Positions 1 to 10,745 of a stretch of 64,000 nt of DNA are shown here, piece by piece (position 1 is the stretch's first letter; every line of letters begins with the position of its first letter). The stretch comes from Synaphobranchus kaupii (taxonomy: Eukaryota > Chordata > Actinopteri > Anguilliformes > Synaphobranchidae). Made by a program: the position numbers and the translations under genes. Under the pieces are notes generated by a model. The model did no database searches. It saw only the letters and a list, made by a program, of their open reading frames with translations, and had not been told where the DNA came from. The DNA lies in the NCBI GenBank assembly GCA_029718625.1, contig CM056377.1:111214407-111278406 (forward strand), written 5' to 3'.

Positions 1-415
1 GATGAGCCTCATGGCCTTGGATTGAATCCGGACCAGGCCAGTGCTGACTGTGGCCAGTAGCTCCATAGCGCATTTGCTGATTGCATCGCCAGGGTTCAGT
101 CAGATAGGGTTCTGCGTGCATTGCTATCTAGTGACCCCTGCTGGTCGATTGGGCGTCCGTAGATTGCAGTCAAAGCCGCATATGAAAGGTCCCTCTATGT
201 TGGGGACCGCTTTATGTAAGCTTAGCTGTAGTCTGTGGTGTGAAAAGAAGCAACTGGCGACATAAAGTGTTTCGGAGGTGAGTGGCTGTCTACACACCCG
301 AATCAGCAGTGGAGTTTGCGTACATCGCTGTGGTTGCAGACAAGTGGCTATTCCAAAATGGGGTGGGAATTGGATATGCTCAGCCCCGTGTTGGGCGTTA
401 AATTAAAAAAAAAAA
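1..415 (+). repeat. SINE-like repeat copy, 3' end complete
   Basis: The start reads TTGAATCCGGACCAGGCCAG, a degenerate tRNA B-box followed by the same body seen at 2398-2640. The end has the motif GGGTGGGAATTGG, then GTTGGGCGTTAAATT and a short A-run. The same tail occurs inverted at 50808-50880, so this is a dispersed family. The 5' end is cut by the window edge. The 74-residue open frame inside it is not a gene. Confidence 0.55.
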
Positions 416-2397
416 GATAAAAAATCCTCATTCAGTATGCAACTTAAGTCTGACAGACTCCCTGAATATTAGTTTGGGACTGGTAAGGACGCCGTAGCAT
501 TAACGTTATTGATTTACAGTAGTTTTTAATGATTACTGTCGTGAAGCACTATTTATGCTGAATTCAATATATTCAATATTTCAATATATTGTCAATATTT
601 ATTAATGTAAAAAAATTGCAATATAGAAATAATGCTGGACCTTATTGCCGATCAGCCATTTATCACACATTTTTCGAGTGATAAATGTATCACTCGAATG
701 GAGATTTTTTTTTTTACCTTATCATGGTATTTTAAGAACACCTTGATAAGATACAATGTGGTGCATCGCAACAATTACTATGTGCAATAATTACTATTGT
801 TCAGATAGTCAGAACTGAGACTGGCTATCCAATGGTACAGACTGCATGCTAAAGATTCACAAACTACCACAACCACTTACAGCTGTTTAAACTGTCCTTT
901 CATTTAATTATTCTCAAAGACTGATGGATTCTATTTATTTGGATGTCTTGTTCAACCAATGACAGGACGTGCTTCAGGACGACTGTGTATTCCACAATAC
1001 TATCAACCTTTATTCCACTTGGCTGATGTTCACTGCGATTGTTTTAATATAAATTATTCAGGAGGATTAGTGGATTATTCTCTTTTTTTTACAGAGAAAA
1101 AAATCTAACCTAATGGAGGGCATTTGCTAAATCTGATTTAATATTCCCTGAAACATGGCACAGGTTTAATGGTGACATCCAGTTACATCCAGTCATCAAC
1201 ATCCAGTTAATGTTGCTTCATTCCAGACATAGACTTAGTGGGAATGACTTTCTTGATATTTTTGTGCTGTAGTCAAGAGAAATTTTGACCAACACTGTTT
1301 TAATTGAGCATAAACTGCCAGCAGCACAATCACAAAGTAGTGAATACATAGAGGAATATAAGATAATCATATTATAAAGTGGAACACAACCAAAAGACAA
1401 TGAATAAACAATATGGCTTAATCTTTCAACATTTTCTGCTCTTGTGTCAAAAAAATAGAAGGTCTGGCATGTATGATGTCACATATGGTGATGACCATAC
1501 ATAATCCCTCACTGACTATTCCGACTATTATAGTCAATGTGTCACATATTTCTCAAATTGTCCAACAACAGCATAAGGATGGATGCAAACAACAGTTCCA
1601 GTGTTTACTCACAAGCGCTTCAATATGGAATCTATGAGGGAATACACCCCCACCTGACATTTGTTACCAGAGATTATGCCCCCCCCCCTCTGTATTCTCC
1701 ACCAGATAATCCAAAATCATTATTTTACAGCAAGGGATAGCAATGTGAATAGCGGGAGTGCACAAACCTAAAACTACAACATCATGTCCTTGATCCCGAT
1801 TTTTACCGAACTCTCGGCTAAATTCATAAATCCTTCTTGCAAGAATAATGCTAAACCTCACAGAACATAGCACTGCAACAGTCCCAGTAAATGATTGTGT
1901 ATCTGCACCATCTCAAAACCTAAAGCAAATGTGAATGTGGACTGCTTTTAAAAGACACATGGTGGTATTGAACTTGAACAGCTATTGCACTGCATCTAAA
2001 GCCCTGTGTGGGCATTGGTGAATGGAAAGGTACATTTTAAGTACATCTATGGTAGACAGACAAGACTGTTCCAGTTAATGTACTGTATGACATACATTTG
2101 ATCGCCCAAACACAGAACACATTCTCCTCAAGGCTGATATTGATATTCGTTCAATGCTGAATAAATTAGACTGATGACCTTGTTTGTTTAGTTTTTCAAT
2201 ATGCAGTCCTATGATCTAATTTATGTTCAGTTATTTTTCAAATTTGCCTTTTTTTTTGGATTGACAGTTTTTTCCCCCAATCACTGCTCCGATTTAGGAT
2301 TTCACAAATGAAGTGAGGTATATAAAAAAAGTATTATTATTGCTTCACTTTAGGATGTAGGCCTTCATATGTTGTTGACTGTTGGATACCACATCCA
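416..2397. other. AT-rich non-coding DNA
   Basis: I see no gene or recognisable element here. There is an ATTCAATATATT-type AT-rich patch near 560-605 and short T-runs. Short open frames at 1218-1400 and 1537-1873 overlap on both strands and show no codon structure. Confidence 0.6.
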
Positions 2398-2640
2398 TCC
2401 TGGGGAAGTGGTGTGTCCTGTTGTGTGGGTCTGAATCCTGACCGTGTCAGTGTTGACTCCAGCTGGAAGTACTGTGGTGCCACAGGATAGTCCCGGCTCA
2501 TCGAGCAACAGGGACTCCTCTAGTCAATAAGGCACCGGAGTGTTTAATCCTATGGCATAATGATGCAGCTCACCTGGTGGACTACATAATGAGAAGCAGC
2601 AGCCGCTAGGCTAGTTTGTGCTCTCTCACATTGAAAAAGG
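2398..2640 (+). repeat. SINE-like repeat, 5' part
   Basis: The segment GGTCTGAATCCTGACCGTGT followed by CAGTGTTGACT matches the start of the repeat at 1-60 (TTGAATCCGGACCAGGCCAG, then TGCTGACT). Both look like a decayed Pol III B-box plus body of one tRNA-derived family. The tail present in the first copy is missing here, so this copy is truncated or strongly diverged. Confidence 0.5.
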
Positions 2641-4552
2641 ATAAATAATTCATAATATATTCAATGTTTCATTGTTACAAATTATGTTTTCCATTATACT
2701 CCATGTGCAAGATTCACTATACACATTACCTCTTTAACACACACACACACACACGCACACTGTCTCTCTCACACACACAAACATAGAGGTCGTGACCATA
2801 TTACCCAACATGTGTATAGTAGTCAGAAGGTGGGTCTCATTTATCTTTTTAAAGAGTACCTCTATATTAATGTGACAGGAGAGATAAACCCATGCATTTT
2901 ACAGCATGTATGAATTTCCCTACACAAATGAGCTACAGAACTGCGTGGTGTTCGCAGTGCTGCTTTATGTATCATACATTTACATACACAGGCTTTGATT
3001 AGTGTTTGCATATCAGAATACTTTTCTTAGGCATCAGCACAATTTACATATACCCCATAAAACCGCAAATGAATCAAACTGCCATGCAAAGGTTGTCCTC
3101 TGCCCCTCTTTAAATTGCTTTCATTAATATGGAAACCCCTTTTCCCTGGCTCCCTCTTTAGAGAGTGCAGCCACTTGGGTACAGGACGGAGACTGAGGCA
3201 TCAACTGTGAGTTTGTCCCCGAAGCAGCTCTCGTTTCTATATATGCTGCCTAGTCTCATTACACTCTCTTCCCAGCCTGCTCTCCAGGTTTGTCCTCATG
3301 CAAACCTCATGCCGGTGGTAACAGGGCCAGGAAACCAGCAGCAATCTTTGTCAGCATTTAGTGCTTTATAGCCCCGACATGAGGACGGGCACATAGCGAA
3401 CTGTGGTTCTTTGAAGTAAACAAATGTGGACGTGTGAAATGCGAAACAGTAACGATGCACACAACTATTCACGTCCCTAAAACTTACCCAATGTAGGTAA
3501 AGCTTTTTCACTACATGGGGGATGTGCGAATACTCAGTTCTACAGTGATTTTGTGTCATGCAAATGTATACTCATGTGTAATTTAGTCCAAAAATCTGTT
3601 GAAAAAATGAAGGCAAAAAATAAAAAATACAAGCAGGGACTGCAACAAGCCTTGGTATTTCCCCAAAATATGGCCATATTGAAAATTTACAGGATATCCA
3701 ATCCATATGGTGCTGGCATCTCTGGCCTAAATAAACCTTCTGCAGGGACAGCATGGAACTTCTCTTTTGAGACAGCATGGGAAATATTAATAAAACATAA
3801 TGATAAAATAAGGACATATAAGCAAAAAATAAAAATAAAAGAAAGTTTGTGACCCTAAACTGCAAGAGACGTTTTACATGCAGACACTGCTGGCGATCAA
3901 TAAAGGAGACATCCTGCTGGAATGCAGATTTAAAAGTGCATTTCTCAGTATGAGTACAGCACTTTTAAACCTCAGTGCCAGAGCCTGCACCAAATAAAAA
4001 CCTCCACCCGTCACACACCTGGCACTGACACAAATCCTCTGATCCACTGCCGCAGAGAGAAGAACACCAGCGCACTGGGCTTGTACTCAGCGCATGGCCC
4101 ATCAGTCAAAGTTTTAATTAATTTGGCCCTCAGTCTAGATTTAAGTTAAAATGTCCGAGACACAGATGGAGGAGTTTAAATCAGTTTGTCAGATGAGTGG
4201 TGTGTACACGAAGGTCAGTCTTGCCTCTTAGCATTGATACCCCCCCCCCCCCCCCCCATTAAGTGACATTCCCCATGACTGGAATGCAAACTTGTATCTC
4301 CCCCTGTATACTCATTGTGACCAATTCATGTATTTTCTAAAAATCTGTCCACCACTTACCAGTGTTAATAAGCCCATCATTAGCCCTACACTACAAATTG
4401 AACATAAAATGTTGCTCACATAGCTGAGCAGCAGGCCTGCATAAGAAAATAAAATAAATTGAATCTGATAAAATTGCAGGGGGAATATGGGAAATATGCT
4501 ACATAGGGTGTCAGTGTGTCAGAATTAGGTTACTAGGCTACTGTACAATAGC
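2641..4552. other. Non-coding stretch with simple repeats
   Basis: Contains a (CA)n tract at about 2737-2780 and an 18-base C-run at 4240-4257. Segments near 3040-3340 have a more balanced composition and could be conserved non-coding DNA, but nothing in the sequence proves it. Open frames at 3165-3371, 3296-3559 and 3553-3865 overlap on opposite strands and resemble no family I know. Confidence 0.5.
4240..4257 (+). repeat. Poly-C tract (C18)
   Basis: Eighteen consecutive C bases, G-rich on the other strand. Such tracts can form quadruplex or i-motif structures and are prone to length error in assemblies. Confidence 0.9.
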
Positions 4553-4700
4553 TAGTGCTGGGGAAGCTACCCTGTAGTTGTTAATGTAGTTAACTGGAAG
4601 CAGTTAAGCTACAGCACAGCTACAGTTAAGAGAAAAGTAGTTAACTAAACTAAAGCTATTCTAAAAAGTAGTTTAACTACATTGAGCTACTTCATGAGAA
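4553..4700 (+). mobile_element. Probable hAT-type element end (solo terminus)
   Basis: The sequence AGTGCTGGGGAAGCTAC followed by many GTAGTTAA/GTTAACTAC motifs resembles the end of common teleost non-autonomous hAT elements, as I remember them. I could not find the matching inverted end downstream, so only one terminus or a truncated copy is present. The 8-bp target duplication cannot be tested. Confidence 0.35.
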
Positions 4701-5343
4701 AACATAAATTCGGTCACCTATGGGCCATGCCAGACGTTGGCTAACGCAATTGTTTTTGCTCAGGCCCTATTTAAATAACATACAGGCTTAGATAACATAT
4801 AAATTTATTTATAAGTTAACAGTTAATTTAGCTACATGTTTCTTCAAGTTGATTTCAGGAGAGCAATGTTCAAGATGACTGCAGACTCTGACCCCCCATA
4901 CATGATGTGATTCCGTCAAAGGACCGGAGACAACTGCTGAGGGAAAATAAACCGGGCTGGAAGCACTCACGCCGAGCGGCAAGAGGGCGCAGACGATAAA
5001 TATACCTATATGTCTATATTTTTATACATTTTTTTTTTTTATTCCTTTTGCTATAAAAAGATATTTAGCAATTTAGATAACTTGTAAAAATCTGATATTG
5101 CTTCCACCACGTAAACCAGGGAGAAATGTAGGTTTGTCCACGTTACGTCGTTTTTAATTTTACCAAGTCAAATTTATATTTTGGGACACTATCTCCTCAC
5201 TGTTGCTCACACAAGTAATCTGAAGAAGTGCATACAATGTAATATTAAATTAACTTTGTTCAACATTGATCACTCAATTCACTAATACACATTTTGGTTA
5301 CCTCATTTTTCCTTTCGCTGACTCTTCTTCACCCTTTTCCCAG
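4701..5343. other. Non-coding, nothing recognised
   Basis: AT-rich with a moderately GC-rich patch near 4910-5000. No gene, RNA or element end was recognised. The last 40 bases are pyrimidine-rich and lead into the exon candidate at 5344. Confidence 0.5.
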
Positions 5344-5414
5344 TGCCCATTAAGGAGGCCTTGAGCGACCTTCCCTACAGGCCTGAACCAGAAGGAGAAG
5401 GGTACATGAGATAA
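5344..5414 (+). CDS. Weak candidate terminal exon
   Basis: A pyrimidine-rich tract ends in CCCAG at 5339-5343, a good-looking splice acceptor. It is followed by a short frame reading EALSDLPYRPEPEGEGYM within 22 codons that end in TAA at 5412-5414. The residue content (acidic, proline and tyrosine rich, no rare codon pattern) looks more protein-like than the surrounding DNA. I do not recognise the protein and see no upstream exon. It could be a decayed exon captured by a transposon, or chance. No polyadenylation signal is obvious close downstream. Confidence 0.22.
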
Positions 5415-6097
5415 CGCTGTAGCCGGCCGGTGAAGAAGACAAGGATTTATTGCTCCACCTAATGAGATGTTTTAAATATGAGTCCGATGCATAATTGGCA
5501 AGTATCCTGACATGTAACCAACCGATAGTAATTTAAATATCAATTGATGCCAGACTTCACTTAACAACTCCCAGTATCTCATGTCATCTTTGAGATGATT
5601 AGCCTCCTGAGCAGAGCTTTGAAACTCTGTGCAGTTGCTGTTTTCCCTCGAGCACTCGTGTTGAAATTGCCTGAGAGCTACAGTCCTGACTCTACCTGGT
5701 GATTCCTCCTGCCGCCGCCTCAGCTGTCTCTCTCCAGTCTTTCACACTATATCAGATGTATCATCCACTGTGAAAGTTGTTTAAAAGGACATAACTAAGC
5801 GATGAACATGGAGCAAGCAATAGGCATAAAACCAGAGAACCAGGGATGCACAAATTATCCGTACTTGTAGTAAGTATTTCTAGCACATACAATGACTAAG
5901 GGCCGGATTCAGAGATGGCCAACTTAAGTCATGCGCTTAAGTTCCTCTCCTGCGTGGCTTTTACACGAGGTGATCTATACCGTATTCTAGCTTATGCTTT
6001 GCGGGTGCGTATTTCAAAATGTGGATGGTACAGGGCATGATATTATGATGACCTGTTTCTTGTCCCTGCCCCCTGGCCAGGTTTCTACAAAAAATAA
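5415..6097. other. Non-coding, possible decayed repeat
   Basis: GGGCCGGATTCAGAGATGGC at about 5901 resembles the start of widespread fish repeats with GGGCC-type ends, but no partner end was found. Nothing else was recognised. Confidence 0.35.
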
Positions 6098-6487
6098 TTG
6101 GGGGCTGGGACTATATTTAGATGTAAATTATCCTGGAACAGTATGGAACACATGGTTGGCTAAATGGCTCTAAGTCATCAAAGGTCTGATGTATCAAACA
6201 AACCTTAAACCACCACTCTGCTGCCAGAAATACAGTAGATATGGATGGATAACTCGAAGGGTTTCTCCACCTGACTTATTTTTCCATAGAGTTCAATAGG
6301 AAAATTTGTCAGGAGAAACAACCCTTGAAGTGATCCATCCATATCTATTGCATATCTGGCAGCAGAGTGGTGGTTTGAGGCTCGTTTGATACCTCAGACC
6401 CTTGATGACTTACAGTCATTTTAGCAACCATGTATTCCATACTGTTCCAGCATAATTTACAGCTAAATCTAGTCCCATCCCCAAATT
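6098..6487. repeat. 390-bp imperfect palindrome (foldback)
   Basis: The left half (about 6098-6290) is the inverted complement of the right half (about 6291-6487). Paired landmarks include CCACCACTCTGCTGCCAG (left) and CTGGCAGCAGAGTGGTGG (right), GATATGGATGGAT with ATCCATCCATATC, and CCTGGAACAGTATGGAA with TTCCATACTGTTCCAG. By eye the arms agree at roughly 85-90 percent and pair almost to the centre (TTTTCC/GGAAAA), leaving a loop of about a dozen bases. This is a foldback MITE or an inverted duplication. The minus open frame at 6345-6590 is a by-product. Confidence 0.85.
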
Positions 6488-6609
6488 CCCATAGAGATCC
6501 ATTCAAATGCAGAGACGTTATAGTATCGCTTGTAAGAGTACCAGTAAATAAGATATCAAGAGTCTTTTGATGTTGTTGGGTCACAGACATCAGGAAGTCA
6601 TGGCATGCA

Positions 6610-6769
6610 AAGGATATGTGACCAAATATTAAAAATATTAACTTCGATTAAAGGTTGGATTTTTCTCATTTTCTCAGTGTGAGATTAAGCTAATTCACCA
6701 AACGGTGAATTTTTTATAACCATTTTTACTCATCTTTACCAGAGGTGCCAATAATAGTGGAGGGCACTG
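6610..6769. mobile_element. Tc1/mariner-type terminal fragment
   Basis: Ends in GGTGCCAATAATAGTGGAGG then GCACTG, whose complement is the CAGTGCCCTCCA...TTGGCACC terminus of a common fish Tc1/mariner family. The preceding text (CTCAGTGTGAG, AATTCACCAAACGGTGAATT) is the usual subterminal sequence of that family from memory. No transposase remains and the other end is absent. The base pair after CACTG is CA rather than the expected TA. Confidence 0.65.
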
Positions 6770-7405
6770 CAAATACATTTTTTTTCCTGGACAGGCTATC
6801 TTCAAAAAAGCATAACTGCACAACTTTAAGAGCGCCCATCACAAAATTTCCAAGTTATCACAAAAATCCAAGATTGTTGCTTACATCATAAACTAACATT
6901 TGAAAAAAAATTATGAACTTTGAAGCGTACCCATTTTCGTAATTCAAGGTCAAAGGTCATTTCATTATGCATTTTCTCTGCGCTTCATGCTACGATTTTC
7001 GTTTTATTTTATGAAATGGAGGCCATTCAAAGAGCTTTATAAAAATGTAAAACTTGGCTTTGTAGGAGCTATACTTTTGGAGATACAAGTCTTTAAAGTT
7101 TGGAGGTCATGCTAATTAGTCAAAAGTTTGTTGACCTGTACCGCAAAAACTAACGAGCCAAATTACAAAAAAATTCAGTTCCGGGGTTTTGTCATATAGG
7201 CAAATCATCACACCAATCATCATTCAATCTGTGAGGGTCCGGTGCAAAATCACGTTGAAGTGACACGGAATGACCCCGTTGTAAAATCCTACCTTTCTGT
7301 ATGGTAGCTGTTCTTGGGCAGTGGGGAAAGCAAGGAAAGTATTGATACATCGTATCATAGCATTGATGAATTGATCATAACTGCTAGATATTCATGACTG
7401 GGATA
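6770..7405. other. Non-coding, nothing recognised
   Basis: AT-rich sequence with no gene or element end that I can name. Confidence 0.45.
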
Positions 7406-7407
7406 TA

Positions 7408-7678
7408 CACTGCAAACGATTTCTGTCTTAACACGTGTTTTAGTCTTGTAATGGGATTTTAAATCTTATTTTTTTCTCAAAAGTGGAAAATTAGCTTGTT
7501 TTAACTTTTTGCTTGACAGGTGAAACTATCTTACCCCACTGGCAAATCTTGAAATGAGTAAAACTATCTCACCCCACTGGCAGATAGTTTGTCTTATTTA
7601 GCAAAAAAGTAACATAAATACGATTCTAATGTCTAAATATAAGTTTAAAATGCTTGTTAAGATTTGGTTTTTGCAGTG
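7408..7678. mobile_element. TA-flanked MITE (271 bp)
   Basis: Left end CACTGCAAACGATTTCTG and right end complement CACTGCAAAAACCAAATC form short terminal inverted repeats. TA dinucleotides flank both sides (7406-7407 and 7679-7680), the Tc1/mariner-type target duplication. An internal motif, ACTATCTYACCCCACTGGCA, occurs twice (near 7527 and 7563). It has no coding capacity. The family is common in teleosts and is mobilised in trans by a transposase encoded elsewhere. Confidence 0.8.
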
Positions 7679-7680
7679 TA

Positions 7681-8104
7681 CCCATCACACACTCAGAAAA
7701 TAATAGTTGGACAGTCGTTGCGTGCACTTTTATTATGTAAACAATGAAATACAATTTAATACCATTTACATAAAATTATGTACGGAGGGGTGCACACAAT
7801 ATTATTGAGTAGGCTATATGTGACATCTTCAACTTAACCAGCATCAGTAAACTGTACGGGTAGTTAATTTGCGCTTCCTAGTCATTTAGGAGCAGGTGAG
7901 CTGACACAACCACAAAATTGTCTCTCTGTCAAAGTGAAAATGATACAGAGACTGTCTATCCTAAAACATCTCATATTGGTCTGTATACCCTTTCCCTTCT
8001 TTGCTGGATGCACCTCCTCTCCCTTAAATACAAGAACACATCTGATACTTTGGTAGATGAATGTGGTAACTGCAAATCTGACAAATTAAAGGAAAAACCA
8101 ACAT
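7681..8104. other. Non-coding, nothing recognised
   Basis: No gene or repeat end recognised. The open frame at 7918-8106 runs into the transposon fragment and has no family resemblance. Confidence 0.45.
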
Positions 8105-8476
8105 AAAGTGTCTTAGTAATGTGTTTGGCCAACACGAGCCGCCAGAACAGCTGCTTACATGTGTCTTGGCATAGATTCTACATGTCTGTGGAACTCTACT
8201 GGAGGGATCGAACACCATTCTTCCAAAAGATATTCCCTCATTTGGTGTTTTGATGATGGTGGTGGAGAGCGCTGTCTAACACATCGGTCCAAAATCTCCC
8301 ATAGTTGTTCAACTGGGTTGAGATCTGGTGACTGAAAGCCATAGCATATGATTCACATCATTTTCATACTCATAAAACCATTCAGTGACCCCTCGACACT
8401 CAGAATAACTTTGTATTGATTTTCAGTGACCCTTCCCTCTAAGGGGACAAGTAGACCAAACCATGCCAGGAAATCT
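8105..8476 (-). pseudogene. Tc1-like transposase, C-terminal fragment
   Basis: Reading the minus strand gives a frame with [16 protein letters not shown], the Tc1/mariner DDE block that carries the catalytic glutamate (the E of NPVEQLW), then a C-terminal region ending near MPRHM. The element would encode a cut-and-paste transposase acting in the nucleus. Only the last third survives. The catalytic aspartates and both terminal repeats are missing, and the upstream text (8300-8476) is broken by stops. It abuts a LINE fragment at 8548. The copy is dead. Confidence 0.75.
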
Positions 8477-8547
8477 GCATCTGCATTTGTTATGTTTCTC
8501 CACTCATTTATTCAGGTTTTTCCCTTTGATTTGTCACCCGCCTTTAT

Positions 8548-8633
8548 CTAAGTCAAGAAGAGTGGACATCGGGGTGCCACAAGGGAGTGTTCTAGGCCCT
8601 CTGTTCTTCCTCCTTTGTATCAATGACGTAAAG
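8548..8633 (+). pseudogene. LINE reverse transcriptase fragment (palm motif)
   Basis: The frame reads SRRVDIGVPQGSVLGPLFFL then LCINDV, matching the PQGS...LGPLLF...YIND block of non-LTR reverse transcriptases. It stops abruptly where another element begins (GTGCACTATGCAGGATTTTT). The downstream part of the same ORF2 resumes near 9990. The YADD catalytic box that should follow within about 15 codons is absent, lost or displaced at the insertion. The clade is probably L2/jockey-like, by analogy with the C-terminal text at 9983-10700. Confidence 0.75.
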
Positions 8634-9922
8634 GTGCACTATGCAGGATTTTTATCCTGAAAATATTATAAAATATCCATATATATTATAGTCATATCTC
8701 TGTTAAAAAACAATATTGTCGAAACCTCTGCCTGTTATTTATTATTCTAAGATGTGTTCGTGGCACTGTTTTCTGTGTGGGGTGGGGTGGGTATGGCTAC
8801 AGAGTTGGAATCAGGTTTCAGCACAGAGCGTTTGTAGCCAGCTGGCAGCTGGATACAGCAGTGACAGAGATGAAGAAGCCAAGTAGCCTACAAAAAAGCC
8901 AAACAACAAGCAGACAGGGCACATTCAAGAAGCAGAGTCAACCTAGGATTTGCCTTTCCTCAATGTGACAGTGGATGTTTTGCAAGGGTTTGAAAAGCGA
9001 GGAGTTTTGCAAAGAGTTGCCGTTTTTTCTGTTGAACCTGTAAGTAACATTCCCTCTATCCAGCTAGGTAGCTAAGTCGGGTACCTAATTAATAACTATG
9101 TAATATTATGTTGTAGATGAGAAAATAAATAATATTTGTATACAAATATCTTCATGAAAATCTCATACAAGGGTATCTAGCTATGATAGACAAGATATGT
9201 CTGCTAATGTTACTTATTCCACACACGATTCTGTCTTTACATCCCAGTTCTAAATTAATGTTCACAATAACGTTAGCTAAATACTGAACAAGCACATAAT
9301 TTTTTCAGCCAGACATTTAGGGCAGAGCTGGCTGAATTTCTCATTGCCACGGTTTAAAACAGGAAGCGGGCCTGAGATCACAAGCTTGCAAACATTATAC
9401 AGTTATATAATGAAATAAAATCGTTCTTTAAAACATCCAATTTTCTCAACCTGTTGTCATTTGTTCCCGCATGAATTATTAGAGGCTACAGCTTTTTTTT
9501 TACAGTGTTTTTTAATCACGGGAGTTTGATGTTTTATGTCATCCACTCTTGCACCAGGAAAATAGTACACGTTAAAATCCTTAAAACCACTGCCAACATT
9601 TAGGAGTCTCCAGTTACTGTGTTCATCGGAGATGGCAGTAGGAAGACGATGAGGCAGAAGCAGGGGTGTGGGAGGGGAGCTGAGAACTATTTAAAAAGTG
9701 TTTATTTCATTGTTATAACACTGCCTAATTATTGTTATCATCCATATAGAACACTGCATGTTGCTAAACATTTTATTTTAATTTTATCTTTTTCTTTCTG
9801 TGCTGCCTCAAGTGTGTTTCTTGCCCACAACGGAGGTCAATGGGCGGGGTTTGGCACAGAGGAGGTGACTTATTTGATTGTAAAGACAGGACCATAGAAA
9901 GGCTAAAAATCCTGCCCACATA
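8634..9922. mobile_element. DNA element inserted in a LINE, degenerate
   Basis: The left end GTGCACTATGCAGGATTTTT pairs with the inverted right end, whose complement reads ATGTGGGCAGGATTTTTAGC; these are imperfect terminal inverted repeats. It separates two parts of one LINE ORF. Inside, at about 8937-9040, is a decayed frame containing FCKGLKSEEFCKELPFFLLN followed at once by GTAAGT, a splice donor. It resembles a conserved domain I remember from unnamed teleost transposon proteins (KGLK-DAEVA-FLLD), but I cannot verify this. Target duplication is not clear, so the boundaries are approximate. Confidence 0.5.
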
Positions 9923-9982
9923 TAAATATAAAAAATAAAAAAATAAAAAATAAAGATAAATCCTTTATTAAGAACATGCTAA

Positions 9983-10745
9983 TTGCTGAACTACATAGTT
10001 AGAAACTGGCTTGGAGACAACAAGTTGTCACAACAAGTCGTCACTGAGAAGACTGAAGCTATTCTGTTTTGGTCCAAAGTTAAATTAAATAACTCCCCAG
10101 GATTTAGGGTAGCTGCAGGGATGACTGTAATTTCAGACAAGGACTCATGGAACTGCCTAGGCAGTATTCTTGATAACAATTTAACAGACGAAAGAATGTC
10201 ACAAAAGATTTTGGTAAAAATAAATCACAGCAGGATCTGTTTTTTTGGGAAGTCTCTAGGTTTCTTTAAAATGGAACTCATTTCACTCTTATCCAAAGCT
10301 ATTTTGATTATGCATGTTTCTCCTGGCTTGATAGAGTCCAAAAATCTTTAAAGAATAAACTGCAGACATCAGAAAACAAGATTGTTAGGATAAGGTTGAA
10401 GTTGCCTGCTCTTACTCATCTGGATCTTTCACACCCAGCATATCTCAAGGAGCATTTCAACCGAGTATGTAATAGACATTAATGCTCCACTAGAGGTAGC
10501 TCCACCCATTTTGTTCCTGTTAGTTAATTAACGTGGGTTAAGGGACCTTCTTATACTGTGAGGCTTCCTTGTGGAATTAATTGCCCAGAAAACATACAAA
10601 CAGTTCAAGGCAGACAAATTCAAATTCACTCTGAAATCATGGTTGTCATAATACGTCATAACTGTCAGTCCATTTACACTGCTCATTGCCCATTTGTACA
10701 TGTCTTTTTTTTTATATTGCTGAAGAAAATCAATCAATCAATAAT
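9983..10745 (+). pseudogene. LINE ORF2 C-terminal region, degenerate
   Basis: The frame from 9983 carries the post-palm part of a non-LTR reverse transcriptase: NKLSQQVVTEKTEAILFWSK, then DSWNCLGSILDNNL and a basic stretch. After a stop at 10351 other frames keep the family text: NKLQTSENKIVRIRLKLP, LKEHFNRVCN and CSTRGSSTHFVPV. The tail ends in a short (TCAA)n run near 10730-10745. This is the continuation of the fragment at 8548, so the source LINE lay on the plus strand and was split by the element at 8634-9922. Several stops and frameshifts make it inactive. Confidence 0.8.
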
